Below are positions 45,131 through 54,134 of a DNA stretch of 64,000 bases, piece by piece. The position numbers and the translations under genes are program-made. Within the stretch, counting starts at the first letter, position 1, and every line of letters begins with the position of its first letter. A model generated the notes under the pieces. That model saw nothing but the letters and a program-made list of their open reading frames with translations. It was not told where the DNA came from and searched no databases. Source of the stretch: Tardiphaga sp. vice304 (lineage in GTDB: Bacteria; Pseudomonadota; Alphaproteobacteria; Rhizobiales; Xanthobacteraceae); assembly GCF_007018905.1 (NCBI RefSeq), contig NZ_CP041402.1, forward strand, positions 3,956,001-4,020,000. Reading direction: 5' to 3'.

Positions 45131-46336
45131 TCAAGCAGCGGGGCGGATCAGGCTGCGATGGTGCGCCGATGGCGGGGAGGCCAGCGCCTTGATCAGGCCC
45201 TCGATCGAACTCAAATTATGTACGGGACGCAATTCGTCAACGTGCGGCAGCATCATTTTAATGCCCTGCGCCTTGGCCTCGAAGCCGTCGAAGCGCAGCA
45301 GCGGGTTGAGCCAGATCAGCCGCCGGCAGGAACGGTGCAGCCGGTCCATCTCGAAGGTCAGGCGGGCATCCGCCTCACGCTCCAGCCCGTCGGAGATCAG
45401 CAGCACGATGGCGCCCTGGCCCAGCACGCGGCGGCCCCAGAGCTTGTTGAACGTGTGCAACGACTCCGAGATCCGCGTGCCGCCGGCCCAGTCCTCGACC
45501 GAGGACGAGCAGCTCGCCAGCGCCTCGTCCGGATCGCGCGCCTTCAGCGAGCGTGTGACATTGGTCAGCCGCGTGCCGAACAGGAACACCGAGACGCGCT
45601 TGCGGGCGTCGGTGATGGCATGCAGAAAATGCAGGAACAGCCTTGTATATTCGCTCATCGAGCCGGAGATATCGAGCAGCGCCACGATCGGCGCGGGTCG
45701 GTCGATCAGGCCGAGGCGACGGATCTCGACGATGTCGCCGCCGGTTCGCAGACTGCTGCGCAACGTGCGGCGCAAATCGAGCTTGAGGCCGCGTTTGTCC
45801 GGCTGCGTGCGTCGCGTGCGCAGCTCGGCCTGCGGCAGGCTCATCTGCGCGATGGCGCGGGTGACCTGCGCGATCTCGGCCGCAGACATCTGCGCAAAAT
45901 CCTTCTTCTGCAGGACCTCGCGGTCGGACACCGACAGCTTGATCTCCTGCTCCTGCGGCGGCTGCTCCTCGGCGTCGCGCATCGCCGGCTTGGCCATCGC
46001 CTCCTGGACGCGGCGCGAGGCCGGCGGCGGCGGCTTCTTCGCCTGGTCGGGCAGCGGCACGGAATCGAGCAAGTGCTTCCATTCCTCGGCAGCGCGGAAG
46101 AAAAGGTCGAAGGCCTGCGCGAAGATCAACGCATGTTCGTGGCGCTTGACGAAGATCGCCTGCAGCGTCGCGAACACGTCGGCGCGGTTGCCGATCTCGA
46201 TCACCTGCAGCGCGTTCAGCGCATCGATCACCGCGCCCGGTCCGACCGGCAGGCCGGCGGCGCGCAGTGCGCGCGCAAAGCCGGTGATATTGTCGGCCAT
46301 CAGGCCCGTCGGCGGGTTGAGGTGATCGATGGTCAT
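45131..46336 (-). CDS. VWA domain protein, CoxE-like
   Basis: A 401-residue protein with a C-terminal von Willebrand factor A domain. The metal-ion adhesion site DISGSMSEY is at about 218-226 and the Thr (WAGGTRISESL, about 283) and Asp (LLISDGLEREAD, about 312) positions are also present. CoxE-type proteins pair with the MoxR-type ATPase CoxD in copper-sulfur-molybdenum site maturation of CO dehydrogenase. The middle, at about 100-150, is charged and Gln/Glu rich. Starts at ATG 46336 (alternative ATG at 46300). A family A repeat separates it from the ATPase gene upstream. Confidence 0.9.
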   Translation of the reverse strand: MTIDHLNPPTGLMADNITGFARALRAAGLPVGPGAVIDALNALQVIEIGNRADVFATLQAIFVKRHEHALIFAQAFDLFFRAAEEWKHLLDSVPLPDQAKKPPPPASRRVQEAMAKPAMRDAEEQPPQEQEIKLSVSDREVLQKKDFAQMSAAEIAQVTRAIAQMSLPQAELRTRRTQPDKRGLKLDLRRTLRSSLRTGGDIVEIRRLGLIDRPAPIVALLDISGSMSEYTRLFLHFLHAITDARKRVSVFLFGTRLTNVTRSLKARDPDEALASCSSSVEDWAGGTRISESLHTFNKLWGRRVLGQGAIVLLISDGLEREADARLTFEMDRLHRSCRRLIWLNPLLRFDGFEAKAQGIKMMLPHVDELRPVHNLSSIEGLIKALASPPSAHHRSLIRPAA

Positions 46337-46347
46337 GGCCTGTCCAT

Positions 46348-46472
46348 TGTCATCCCGGGGCGCGAGCAGCGCAAGCTGCGAGCAAACCCGGGATCCCGGA
46401 ATGTTTTGCTGCAGAACATCTCAGGTTTCCGGGTTCGCGTTCGGCTCGCGCCGCCCGCGCCCCGGAATGACA
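46348..46472. repeat. Family A palindromic intergenic repeat, copy 7
   Basis: Begins tgtcatcccggggcgcgagc and ends cgccccggaatgaca, inner arms caaacccgggatcccg and tcaggtttccgggttcg. It lies inside the Cox-type operon between the VWA gene and the MoxR gene; a large hairpin in this RNA may set different levels for the two parts. Confidence 0.85.
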
Positions 46473-46478
46473 GTTGTA

Positions 46479-47387
46479 TCAATCGCTGGTGGCTTCCTTC
46501 AGCACCTTCTGCAGATTGTCGCCCTGCATCCGCTGGATGTCATCCTGATACTTCAGCAGCGCGCCCAGCGTGTCGCCGACCACTTCCGGTGTCAGCGAGC
46601 GCGCGTCGAGTTCGGTCAACGCCGTCGCCCAGTCCAGCGTTTCGGCGACGCCGGGCGACTTGTAGAAATCCTGATTGCGCAGCGCCTGCACGAACTTCAC
46701 CACCTGCGCGGACAGCTTGGCGGAAATGTTCGGCACCCGCGACTTCACGATCGCCAATTCGCGTTCGGCGGTGGGATAATCGACCCAGTGATACAGACAG
46801 CGACGCTTCAGGGCGTCGTGGATCTCGCGGGTGCGGTTCGAGGTGACGATCACGATCGGCGGCGCCGGCGCCTTCACGGTGCCGAATTCGGGGATCGTGA
46901 CCTGGAAGTCGCTGAGGATTTCCAGGAGATAGGCCTCGAACGCCTCGTCGGCGCGGTCGAGTTCGTCGATCAGGAGCACCGGCGCACCGCCCACGTCGGG
47001 CTCCAGCGCCTGCAGCAGCGGGCGCTTGATCAGATAGCGCTCGGCAAAGATGTCGCTGGAGAGCTGGTCGCGGTCGGTATCGCCGGCGGCTTCGGCCAGC
47101 CGGATCGCGATCATCTGCGCCGCGCTGTTCCACTCATAGACCGCGGAGGCGACGTCGAGGCCCTCATAGCACTGCAGCCGGATCAGCTTGCGACCGAGTG
47201 CAGCTGACAGCACCTTGGCGATCTCGGTCTTGCCGACGCCGGCCTCGCCTTCCAGGAACAGCGGCCGGCCCATCTTCAGCGCCAGAAACACCACCGTCGC
47301 CAGCGAGCGCTCGGCGAGGTAGCCGCGCGAGGTCAGCATCTCGAGCGTCGCATCGACGGAGGTAGGGATCGCCGCTGTCGCCGTCAT
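46479..47387 (-). CDS. MoxR family AAA+ ATPase, CoxD-like
   Basis: A 302-residue AAA+ ATPase of the MoxR group. Walker A GEAGVGKTE is at about 47-55, Walker B VLLIDELDRADEAFE at about 120, sensor-like IVIVTSNRTREIHDALKRRC near 175 (read in parts: VIVTSNRT and ALKRRCLYHW). MoxR ATPases act with VWA proteins to assemble metal enzymes; in Cox operons CoxD is needed for the active-site sulfur and copper. It is encoded right before the VWA protein. A start at ATG 47387 gives the normal length. Confidence 0.92.
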   Translation of the reverse strand: MTATAAIPTSVDATLEMLTSRGYLAERSLATVVFLALKMGRPLFLEGEAGVGKTEIAKVLSAALGRKLIRLQCYEGLDVASAVYEWNSAAQMIAIRLAEAAGDTDRDQLSSDIFAERYLIKRPLLQALEPDVGGAPVLLIDELDRADEAFEAYLLEILSDFQVTIPEFGTVKAPAPPIVIVTSNRTREIHDALKRRCLYHWVDYPTAERELAIVKSRVPNISAKLSAQVVKFVQALRNQDFYKSPGVAETLDWATALTELDARSLTPEVVGDTLGALLKYQDDIQRMQGDNLQKVLKEATSD

Positions 47388-47436
47388 GGGAAAACCGATC
47401 TCGCAGAAATAGTCGGGGTAGGACGGACCTGACGGA

Positions 47437-48243
47437 TCAGGTCCGGGCGTTGGCGGCTTCGACCGCGCGCCTGGCCAGCACGCCGATCAGGTGGGCGCGA
47501 TATTCCGCGCTACCGTGCAGATCGCTGTTGAGGCCTTCGGCGGGCACCGTGATCCCGTCCAGCGCCTTCGGCGAGAACCGCTTCTGCAGCGCCTGTTCGA
47601 ACGCCTCGACCCGAAACACGCCATCGGAGCCGGCTCCGGTCACGGTGACGCGGACGTCCGACGGACGCTTGGCGACGAACACGCCGACCAGCGCGTAGCG
47701 CGAGGCCTGGTTGCGAAACTTGATATAGGCGGCCTTCTTCGGCAGCGGAAACTGCACCTTGGTAATGATCTCGTCGGGCTCCAGCGCCGTGGTGAACAGG
47801 CCCTGCAGGAATTCCTCCGGCTTCAGCTTGCGCTTGTTGGTGACGATGGTGGCCCCCATCGCGAGCACGGCGGCGGGATAGTCCGCGGTCGGATCATTAT
47901 TGGCGAGCGAGCCGCCGATGGTGCCCTTGTGGCGCACGGCGGGATCGCCGATCAGCGCGGCCAGTTCGGCGAGCGCCGGGAAGGCTTCCTGAACGAGCGC
48001 GGAGTCGGCCACGGCGGCATGCTTGGCGAGCGCGCCGATCACCAGCGAACGGCCCTGCATCTCGATGCCGTCGAGACCGGGGACGCGCGAGAGATCGACG
48101 ATGTGCGGCGGCGCGGCGAGGCGCTGCTTCATCACCGGGATCAGCGTGTGGCCGCCGGCGACCAGCTTGGCGTCTTCATTCTTGAGCAGGAGATTGGCGG
48201 CCTGACGCACGGTTTCCGGACGATGATATTTGAATTCGTACAT
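47437..48243 (-). CDS. Molybdenum hydroxylase FAD-binding medium subunit, CoxM-like
   Basis: A 268-residue FAD subunit of a CO dehydrogenase/xanthine dehydrogenase-type molybdenum hydroxylase. FAD-binding motifs LVAGGHTLIPVMKQRLA (about 29) and TIGGSLANNDPTADYPAAVL (about 107-126) are complete, and the C-terminal CO_deh_flav_C domain follows. It would pass electrons between the FeS subunit and an acceptor. The neighbouring small subunit gene ends 35 bases upstream; there is no space for the large molybdenum subunit that normally completes this enzyme. Confidence 0.92.
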   Translation of the reverse strand: MYEFKYHRPETVRQAANLLLKNEDAKLVAGGHTLIPVMKQRLAAPPHIVDLSRVPGLDGIEMQGRSLVIGALAKHAAVADSALVQEAFPALAELAALIGDPAVRHKGTIGGSLANNDPTADYPAAVLAMGATIVTNKRKLKPEEFLQGLFTTALEPDEIITKVQFPLPKKAAYIKFRNQASRYALVGVFVAKRPSDVRVTVTGAGSDGVFRVEAFEQALQKRFSPKALDGITVPAEGLNSDLHGSAEYRAHLIGVLARRAVEAANART

Positions 48244-48278
48244 GAGGTTTCCCTGGGGTGTCCCTGATCGTCGTACGG

Positions 48279-48764
<486 letters not shown>

Positions 48765-48912
48765 ATGCACTCTCTTCATCCGCGCCGCCATCGCGTGGCC
48801 TCGCGTCATTAAAACCATTCCAAAGGCATATTATGGCCCATCCCGGCAATGAGCAACCTCATGCCGGGATGGCGAGCTATGTGTTTTGGCGAACGTAAAC
48901 TCGGACCTTCTT

Positions 48913-49056
48913 CACCTCTCCCATAGGGAGAGGTCGGATGGCGAAGCGCAGCGAAGACATCCGGATGAGGGGTCACGATCCATCGACGGAGCGCCGCCCC
49001 CTCACCCGGCAACGCGCTTGCGCGCGATGCCGACCTCTCCCCAACGGGGAGAGGTG
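48913..49056. repeat. Family B palindromic intergenic repeat, copy 2
   Basis: Outer arms cacctctcccatagggagag and ctctccccaacggggagagg; inner arms gatgaggggtca and gccccctcacccgg. It lies between the coxG-like and coxS-like genes, where in related operons either nothing or other subunit genes are found. Confidence 0.82.
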
Positions 49057-49080
49057 ATCCTCCGTTGCTGATGGCGTGAG

Positions 49081-49539
49081 CTAAGCTTCGGCTTCGCCCT
49101 GAACGGCCTTGGCAAAGTTGGAAAAGAACTCGTCGGCGATCTTCTTGGCCGAGCCGTTGATCAGGCGCTGACCGAGCTGGGCCAGCTTGCCGCCGATCTG
49201 TGCCTCGACATTGTAGGTCAGGAGCGTCCCGCCATCCTGGTCGGTGAGGCCGACCACGGCGCCGCCCTTGGCGAAGCCGGCGACGCCGCCCTCGCCTTCG
49301 CCCGTGATCTTGTAGCCGTTCGGCGGATCGAGGTCGCTGAGCGTCACCTTGCCCTTGAACCGCGCCGATACCGGCCCGACCTTGATCTTGGCCGTCGCGC
49401 GAAAGCCGCCCTCTTCGGTGGTCTCGAGCTCCTCGCAACCGGGGATGCAGGCCTTCAGCACGGCGGGATCGTTGAGCTTGGCCCAAACCACTTCGCGCGG
49501 TGCAGCGAGTTGCACTTCGCCTGACATCGTCATGGCCAT
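49081..49539 (-). CDS. CoxG-like SRPBCC family protein (CO dehydrogenase subunit G)
   Basis: A 152-residue START/SRPBCC-fold protein of the CoxG group, which tethers or recruits the molybdenum hydroxylase to the membrane in carboxidotrophs. MSGEVQLAAPREVVWAKLND at the start, LKACIPGCEELE (about 32) and LGQRLINGSAKKIADEFFSNF at the end are characteristic (read in parts). The ATG at 49539 has AGGAG upstream. It lies first in the minus-strand Cox-type cluster, about 320 bases before coxS, separated by a family B repeat. Confidence 0.9.
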   Translation of the reverse strand: MAMTMSGEVQLAAPREVVWAKLNDPAVLKACIPGCEELETTEEGGFRATAKIKVGPVSARFKGKVTLSDLDPPNGYKITGEGEGGVAGFAKGGAVVGLTDQDGGTLLTYNVEAQIGGKLAQLGQRLINGSAKKIADEFFSNFAKAVQGEAEA

Positions 49540-49704
49540 CGGACATCTCCTGAATTGTCGCCGTCCCAAACTGACGGGTGATCCCAAGTAAACCACGGGC
49601 GGCACAAAGGAAAGGGTACCTCCTGCGCAGAAGCAATGCATCATCGCACCGCAACATGCGGCGCACTTGGCAGCGGCGGCCGGGGATGATTAGGTCGCGC
49701 GCAA

Positions 49705-51057
49705 ATGAGCACCTCCCTCTCCCCTTTATTGGCCCCGCTGTTGTCCAGCTCCGCGATGCGCGCCGTCTGCGATGACGCTGCCACGCTCACGCACATGCTC
49801 GATTTCGAGGCCGCACTGGCGCGGGCCGAGGCAGCCACTGGCGTCATTCCCGGCAGCGCCGTGGCGGCCATCGAAGCCGCCTGCTCGGCCTCCCGATTCG
49901 ACATCGCCGACTTAGCCTTGGCCGCGACCCGCGCCGGAAATCTGGCGATCCCGCTGGTAAAGGCGCTGACCGCCGAAGTTGCGAAAGCCGACAAGGACGC
50001 CGCCCGCTACGTGCATTGGGGTGCGACCTCCCAGGACGTCATCGATACCGCCACCATGCTCGGCCTGCGCGCGGCGATCGACGCGTTGCTGGCGGATCTC
50101 GACCGCGCCGTCGCCGGCTTCGCGGTGCTCGCGCAAAAGCACCGCGACACCGCCGCGGTCGCCCGCACCTGGCTGCAACACGCGCTGCCGATGCCGTTCG
50201 GCCTCAAGCTCGCCGAATATGCCGCCGCGTTGCACCGCACCCGGCTGCGCCTGCGGCGGCTGCGCCATGAAGGCCTGGCGCTGCAGTTCGGTGGCGCCGC
50301 CGGTACGCTGGCCGCGCTGGGCGACCACGGCCTCGCCGTCGCCGACCGGCTGGCGCAGGAGCTCAATTTGCCGCTGCCGGAAGCGCCGTGGCACACCCAC
50401 CGCGACCGCATCGCCGAGATCGCGTCCGTCATGGCGATTCTCTCCGGCACTTGCGGCAAGATCGCCCGCGACGTGTCGTTGCTGATGCAGACCGATGTCG
50501 GCGAGGCATTCGAGCCCGCCGGCGAAGGCCGCGGCGGCTCCTCGACGCTACCGCACAAGCGCAACCCGGTGGCCTCCGCGATCGCGCTGTCCGCCGCGAC
50601 CATGGCGCCGAATCTCGTCGCCACGATTCTGGCGGCGCAGGTGCAGGACCATGAGCGCAGCGCCGGCCCCTGGCACGCCGAATGGCCGACGCTGCCGACG
50701 CTGCTGCTGGTCACCTCCGGCGCGCTCGCCGCCATCGTCGATATCGCCGAGGGGCTTGAGGTCGATGCCGACAGGATGCGGCGCAATCTCGATGCCACCC
50801 ACGGGCTGATCATGGCCGAAGCCGTGACCTTCGCGCTCGCCGAAAAGCTCGGCAAGAGCGACGCCCATCATGTGGTCGAGGCCGCCACCCGGCGGGCGCT
50901 CGCGGACAAGAAACATTTGCGCGACGTCCTGATCGAGGACGCCCTTGTCTGCGCGCAACTCGACGCGGCGCAACTCGCCAAACTCTTCGAGCCTATGTCC
51001 TATCAGGGTGCCTCGCAGGCCCTGATCGACCGCCTGCTCGCCTCGCTCAACCATTAA
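49705..51057 (+). CDS. pcaB: 3-carboxy-cis,cis-muconate cycloisomerase
   Basis: A 450-residue member of the fumarase/aspartase superfamily that closes 3-carboxymuconate to 4-carboxymuconolactone in protocatechuate breakdown. The start STSLSPLLAPLLSSSAM and the motifs HWGATSQDVIDTATML (about 94) and GRGGSSTLPHKRNPVASAIA (about 274, superfamily signature with the catalytic Ser) support PcaB. It is 18 bases before pcaD and together with pcaC forms a pathway set. Transcribed divergently from the coxG-like gene. The ring-cleaving pcaGH genes are not in this window. Confidence 0.93.
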   Translation: MSTSLSPLLAPLLSSSAMRAVCDDAATLTHMLDFEAALARAEAATGVIPGSAVAAIEAACSASRFDIADLALAATRAGNLAIPLVKALTAEVAKADKDAARYVHWGATSQDVIDTATMLGLRAAIDALLADLDRAVAGFAVLAQKHRDTAAVARTWLQHALPMPFGLKLAEYAAALHRTRLRLRRLRHEGLALQFGGAAGTLAALGDHGLAVADRLAQELNLPLPEAPWHTHRDRIAEIASVMAILSGTCGKIARDVSLLMQTDVGEAFEPAGEGRGGSSTLPHKRNPVASAIALSAATMAPNLVATILAAQVQDHERSAGPWHAEWPTLPTLLLVTSGALAAIVDIAEGLEVDADRMRRNLDATHGLIMAEAVTFALAEKLGKSDAHHVVEAATRRALADKKHLRDVLIEDALVCAQLDAAQLAKLFEPMSYQGASQALIDRLLASLNH

Positions 51058-51075
51058 AAAATACGGAGACGCCCC

Positions 51076-51855
51076 ATGCCTATGATCGACGCCGACGGAT
51101 GCCTGCTCAACGTATCGGTCGAAGGCCGCGACGGCGGCCCGACCTTGATGCTGTCGAACTCCCTCGGCACGACGATGCAGATGTGGGAGCCGCAGATGGC
51201 GACGCTGACCAAATTGTTCCGCGTGGTGCGCTACGACCGTCGCGGCCACGGCAAGTCCGGCCCGGCCGGCACCACCTCGATGGAGCGCTATGGCAAGGAT
51301 GTGCTGGCGATCCTCGACGACCTCAACATTGACCGCGTGCACTGGTGCGGCTTGTCGATGGGCGGCATGGTCGGGCAATGGCTCGGCGCCAACGCGCCGG
51401 AGCGCTTCGACCGCATCATCCTGTCGAACACGTCGAGCTATTATCCGGACCCGACCAACTGGCACAACCGCATCAAGGCGGTTCGCGAAGGCGGCCTGGC
51501 CGGGGTCGCCGACGCCGTCATCGCGGGCTGGCTGACCGCCGATTTCCGCGAGCGCGAACCGGCCGTCACCGCGCATCTCAAGGCGATGCTGCTGGCCTCG
51601 CCGGTCGAGGGCTACCTCGCCGCCTGCGAGGCGCTCAGCACGCTCGACCAGCGCTCGTTGCTACCCAAAATCAAAAGCCCGACGCTGGTGATCGCCGGCC
51701 GCCAGGACATGGCGACGCCGGTCGCCGCGGGCGAATACATCCGCAGCCAGATCCCCGGCGCCAGCCTGACCATCCTGGATGCCGCGCACATCTCCAACGT
51801 CGAGCAATCGCATGCCTTCACCGACGCCGTGGTCGGGTTCCTCACGCAGCGATGA
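51076..51855 (+). CDS. pcaD: 3-oxoadipate enol-lactonase
   Basis: A 259-residue alpha/beta hydrolase that opens the enol-lactone to 3-oxoadipate. The start, MPMIDADGCLLNVSVEGRDG, the oxyanion region LMLSNSLGTTMQMWEPQM (about 25), the nucleophile elbow CGLSMGGMVGQWLG (Ser at about 96), a late Asp in IAGRQDMATPV and the final His in DAAHISNVEQ give the full triad. It follows pcaB at 18 bases and precedes pcaC. Confidence 0.93.
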   Translation: MPMIDADGCLLNVSVEGRDGGPTLMLSNSLGTTMQMWEPQMATLTKLFRVVRYDRRGHGKSGPAGTTSMERYGKDVLAILDDLNIDRVHWCGLSMGGMVGQWLGANAPERFDRIILSNTSSYYPDPTNWHNRIKAVREGGLAGVADAVIAGWLTADFREREPAVTAHLKAMLLASPVEGYLAACEALSTLDQRSLLPKIKSPTLVIAGRQDMATPVAAGEYIRSQIPGASLTILDAAHISNVEQSHAFTDAVVGFLTQR

Positions 51856-51879
51856 ATCGTTCGCGGCGCGCGCGCTCTC

Positions 51880-51994
51880 ACCTCTCCCCGCCGGGGAGAG
51901 GTCGACCGGCGAAGCCGGTCGGGTGAGGGGGTTGGGCGCCATCGACAGGCCGGTGTCCCCTCACCCCAGCCCTCTCCCCAACGGCGAGAGGGGG
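51880..51994. repeat. Family B palindromic intergenic repeat, copy 3
   Basis: Starts acctctccccgccggggagag and ends cctctccccaacggcgagag; internal gtcgggtgagggggttgg and gtgtcccctcaccccag arms. It lies between pcaD and pcaC, inside the pathway operon. Confidence 0.83.
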
Positions 51995-52037
51995 CGCAAC
52001 GCCGGCGTGTTATCCCAGGATCAAAACGGAAAATGAC

Positions 52038-52430
52038 ATGGACGACAAACAACGCGCCGACAACGGCACCGCCCAACGCCGCAAAGTTCTCGGCAATGCC
52101 TGGGTCGACAAATCGGCGGCCGGCAAGAATGCCTTCAACGCCGACTTTCTCGATCTGATCAGCCGCTACGCCTGGGGCGAGATATGGACGCGGCCGCATT
52201 TCGAGGAACGGACGCGGCGGGTGCTGGTGATCGGCACCATGGTGGCGCTCGGGCAATGGGACGAGTTCCGGCTGCACGTCCGTGCGGCGTTGGCCGAAGG
52301 CGGCTTCACGCCGGACGACATCAAGGAGATCCTGCTGCAGCAGGCGATCTATTGCGGCGTGCCGGCGGCCAACCACGCCACCAAGGAAGCCGCCAGCATC
52401 ATTCAGGAACTCGGGCTGCTCAAGCCATAG
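52038..52430 (+). CDS. pcaC: 4-carboxymuconolactone decarboxylase
   Basis: A 130-residue AhpD-fold decarboxylase that turns 4-carboxymuconolactone into 3-oxoadipate enol-lactone. WGEIWTRPHFEERTRRVLVI (about 45-64) and EILLQQAIYCGVPAANHATK (about 97-116) are the characteristic helices, with the active His and the Cys. Its last 28 bases overlap, tail to tail, the convergent membrane-protein gene, so both readings share sequence there. Confidence 0.92.
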   Translation: MDDKQRADNGTAQRRKVLGNAWVDKSAAGKNAFNADFLDLISRYAWGEIWTRPHFEERTRRVLVIGTMVALGQWDEFRLHVRAALAEGGFTPDDIKEILLQQAIYCGVPAANHATKEAASIIQELGLLKP

Positions 52431-52936
52431 AAACCGGTGTCGCGCGCCGGCTGCGCGCGGCCCCCGGCCGCGGGCAGGCGCAGCAGCGGCGGCTCGAACA
52501 CGATCAGCACGACGGTGCCGAGCATCAGCAGCAGCTCGGTGGCGTGCAGTTGCACCACGGCAGCCTGACCGACCTTGGCGGCCATGATCATGCTGGCGAA
52601 GCTGACGAAGCTGCCAAGCCCGAGCGCCATCGACAGCGCCTCGTCGCAACCGCCGCTCTGGCGGATCGAGGCGCGCGTCGTGAACATCAGGAACACCGCA
52701 AAGAACGCCACCACGGTCAGCTTGCCCAGCGCCATCAGCCAAGCGTAGCGCACCGTGCTCATGGTGCCGAGCTGCAGGTGGTCATTGAGGAACAGCACCA
52801 GAGCGACGTTGGGGCGCTCATAGACGCCCTGCAGCGGCGAGATCATGATGCGAAAGGCGGCGATGGTCCAGGTCGGGATGAAATAACACGCCAGCAGCGC
52901 GCCGTTGAAACTCGAGATTCGCCAGTTCTGGATCAT
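52403..52936 (-). CDS. Four-helix membrane protein of unknown function
   Basis: A 177-residue protein with four hydrophobic segments, at about residues 15-31 (ACYFIPTWTIAAF), 72-88 (GKLTVVAFFAVFLMF), 105-125 (GSFVSFASMIMAAK) and 133-150 (LLLMLGTVVLIVFEPPLL). No recognised domain. The start at ATG 52936 is preferred over 52981. It overlaps the end of pcaC by 28 bases on the other strand. A conserved small membrane protein of Bradyrhizobium cannot be excluded as its identity; function unknown. Confidence 0.7.
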   Translation of the reverse strand: MIQNWRISSFNGALLACYFIPTWTIAAFRIMISPLQGVYERPNVALVLFLNDHLQLGTMSTVRYAWLMALGKLTVVAFFAVFLMFTTRASIRQSGGCDEALSMALGLGSFVSFASMIMAAKVGQAAVVQLHATELLLMLGTVVLIVFEPPLLRLPAAGGRAQPARDTGFYGLSSPSS

Positions 52937-53216
52937 GTCGCGGGCCGCCGTCCTGGGCGGCGACAGGCCGCAGCGGAACATAAGGCCGGCGGCATTCGAC
53001 CGACAATCTAAACCATTTGTTAACCCTAACTGGAGCCCGTTCCCCTCCCGCGGCCCCGGAAATCAGCCCGGCCGGCGCGAAAATCGTCATGTACAGATCT
53101 ACTTAGCCGCAGCCGGGCCGGTTGCCCGCCTCCCATCGCACTGTTAGAAATTGATCGGCGACGCAACGTCTCCGGCATCGGAGACGGATCTCGCCCTCAC
53201 GCGAACACGGCAGCGC

Positions 53217-54134
53217 ATGGATTATTTCGCCCAGCAAATGATCAACGGCCTCGTGCTCGGCTCGATCTACGGCCTGATCGCGATCGGTTACACGATGGTC
53301 TACGGCATCGTCGGCATGATCAATTTCGCCCATGGCGACATCTTCATGATCGGCGGTTTCATTGCCCTGATCACCTTCCTGATTCTGGTCTCGATCGGCC
53401 TGACCGCCGTCCCGGTGATCCTGTTGCTGGTGCTGCTGGTGTCGATGGCCGTCACGGCGCTCTATGGCTGGACCATCGAGCGCATCGCCTACCGCCCGCT
53501 GCGGCATTCGTTTCGCCTCGCGCCGATGCTGTCGGCTATCGGCATGTCGTTCGTGCTGATCAACTATTCGCAGATCGCGCAGGGCGCGCGCGTCAAGCCG
53601 GTGCCGCCGATCATCACCGGCGGCTACACGCTGCATGAAGGCGCCGGCGGCTTCGCGGTGCAACTTTCCAACGTGCAGATCGTCGTCGTCGTCACCACCG
53701 TGATTTTGCTCGGCATCTTCACCTGGCTGGTGGCGAAGACGCGGCTCGGCCGCGACATGCGCGCCTGCGAGCAGGACCAGACCATGGCCGCTTTGCTCGG
53801 TGTCGATGTCGACCGCACCATCTCGATGACCTTCGTGATCGGCGCGGCGCTCGCCGCCGTCGCCGGCATGATGTACCTGCTGTATTACGGCCTGGTCGAT
53901 TTCTTCATGGGTTTCGTCGCCGGCATCAAGGCGTTCACCGCCGCGGTGCTGGGCGGCATCGGATCATTGCCCGGCGCGATGCTCGGCGGGTTGCTGATCG
54001 GCCTGATCGAGACGATGTGGGCGGCGTACTTCTCCACGGAATATAAAGACGTCGCGGCGTTCTCGATCCTGATCGTGGTACTGATCTTCCTTCCCACCGG
54101 CCTGCTCGGCCGGCCGGAAGTCGAAAAAGTTTGA
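53217..54134 (+). CDS. Branched-chain amino acid-type ABC transporter permease, LivH-like
   Basis: A 305-residue inner-membrane permease of the LivH family, with about eight hydrophobic segments. The start QQMINGLVLGSIYGLIAIGY (about 7-26), MINFAHGDIFMIGGF (about 38) and the C-terminal GGIGSLPGAMLGGLLIGLIE (about 246-265) are canonical. It forms the channel with the next gene product. The ATG at 53217 gives the family N-terminus; an open frame continues upstream to 53151. It overlaps livM start by one base. Substrate could be an amino acid, or an aromatic acid given the neighbouring pca genes; unknown. Confidence 0.93.
   Translation: MDYFAQQMINGLVLGSIYGLIAIGYTMVYGIVGMINFAHGDIFMIGGFIALITFLILVSIGLTAVPVILLLVLLVSMAVTALYGWTIERIAYRPLRHSFRLAPMLSAIGMSFVLINYSQIAQGARVKPVPPIITGGYTLHEGAGGFAVQLSNVQIVVVVTTVILLGIFTWLVAKTRLGRDMRACEQDQTMAALLGVDVDRTISMTFVIGAALAAVAGMMYLLYYGLVDFFMGFVAGIKAFTAAVLGGIGSLPGAMLGGLLIGLIETMWAAYFSTEYKDVAAFSILIVVLIFLPTGLLGRPEVEKV

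Noticed and set aside
49705..51057. PcaB-type gene as argininosuccinate or adenylosuccinate lyase
   Set aside because: The superfamily signature is shared, but HWGATSQD, GRGGSSTLPHKRNP and the pcaD-pcaC context support 3-carboxymuconate cycloisomerase.
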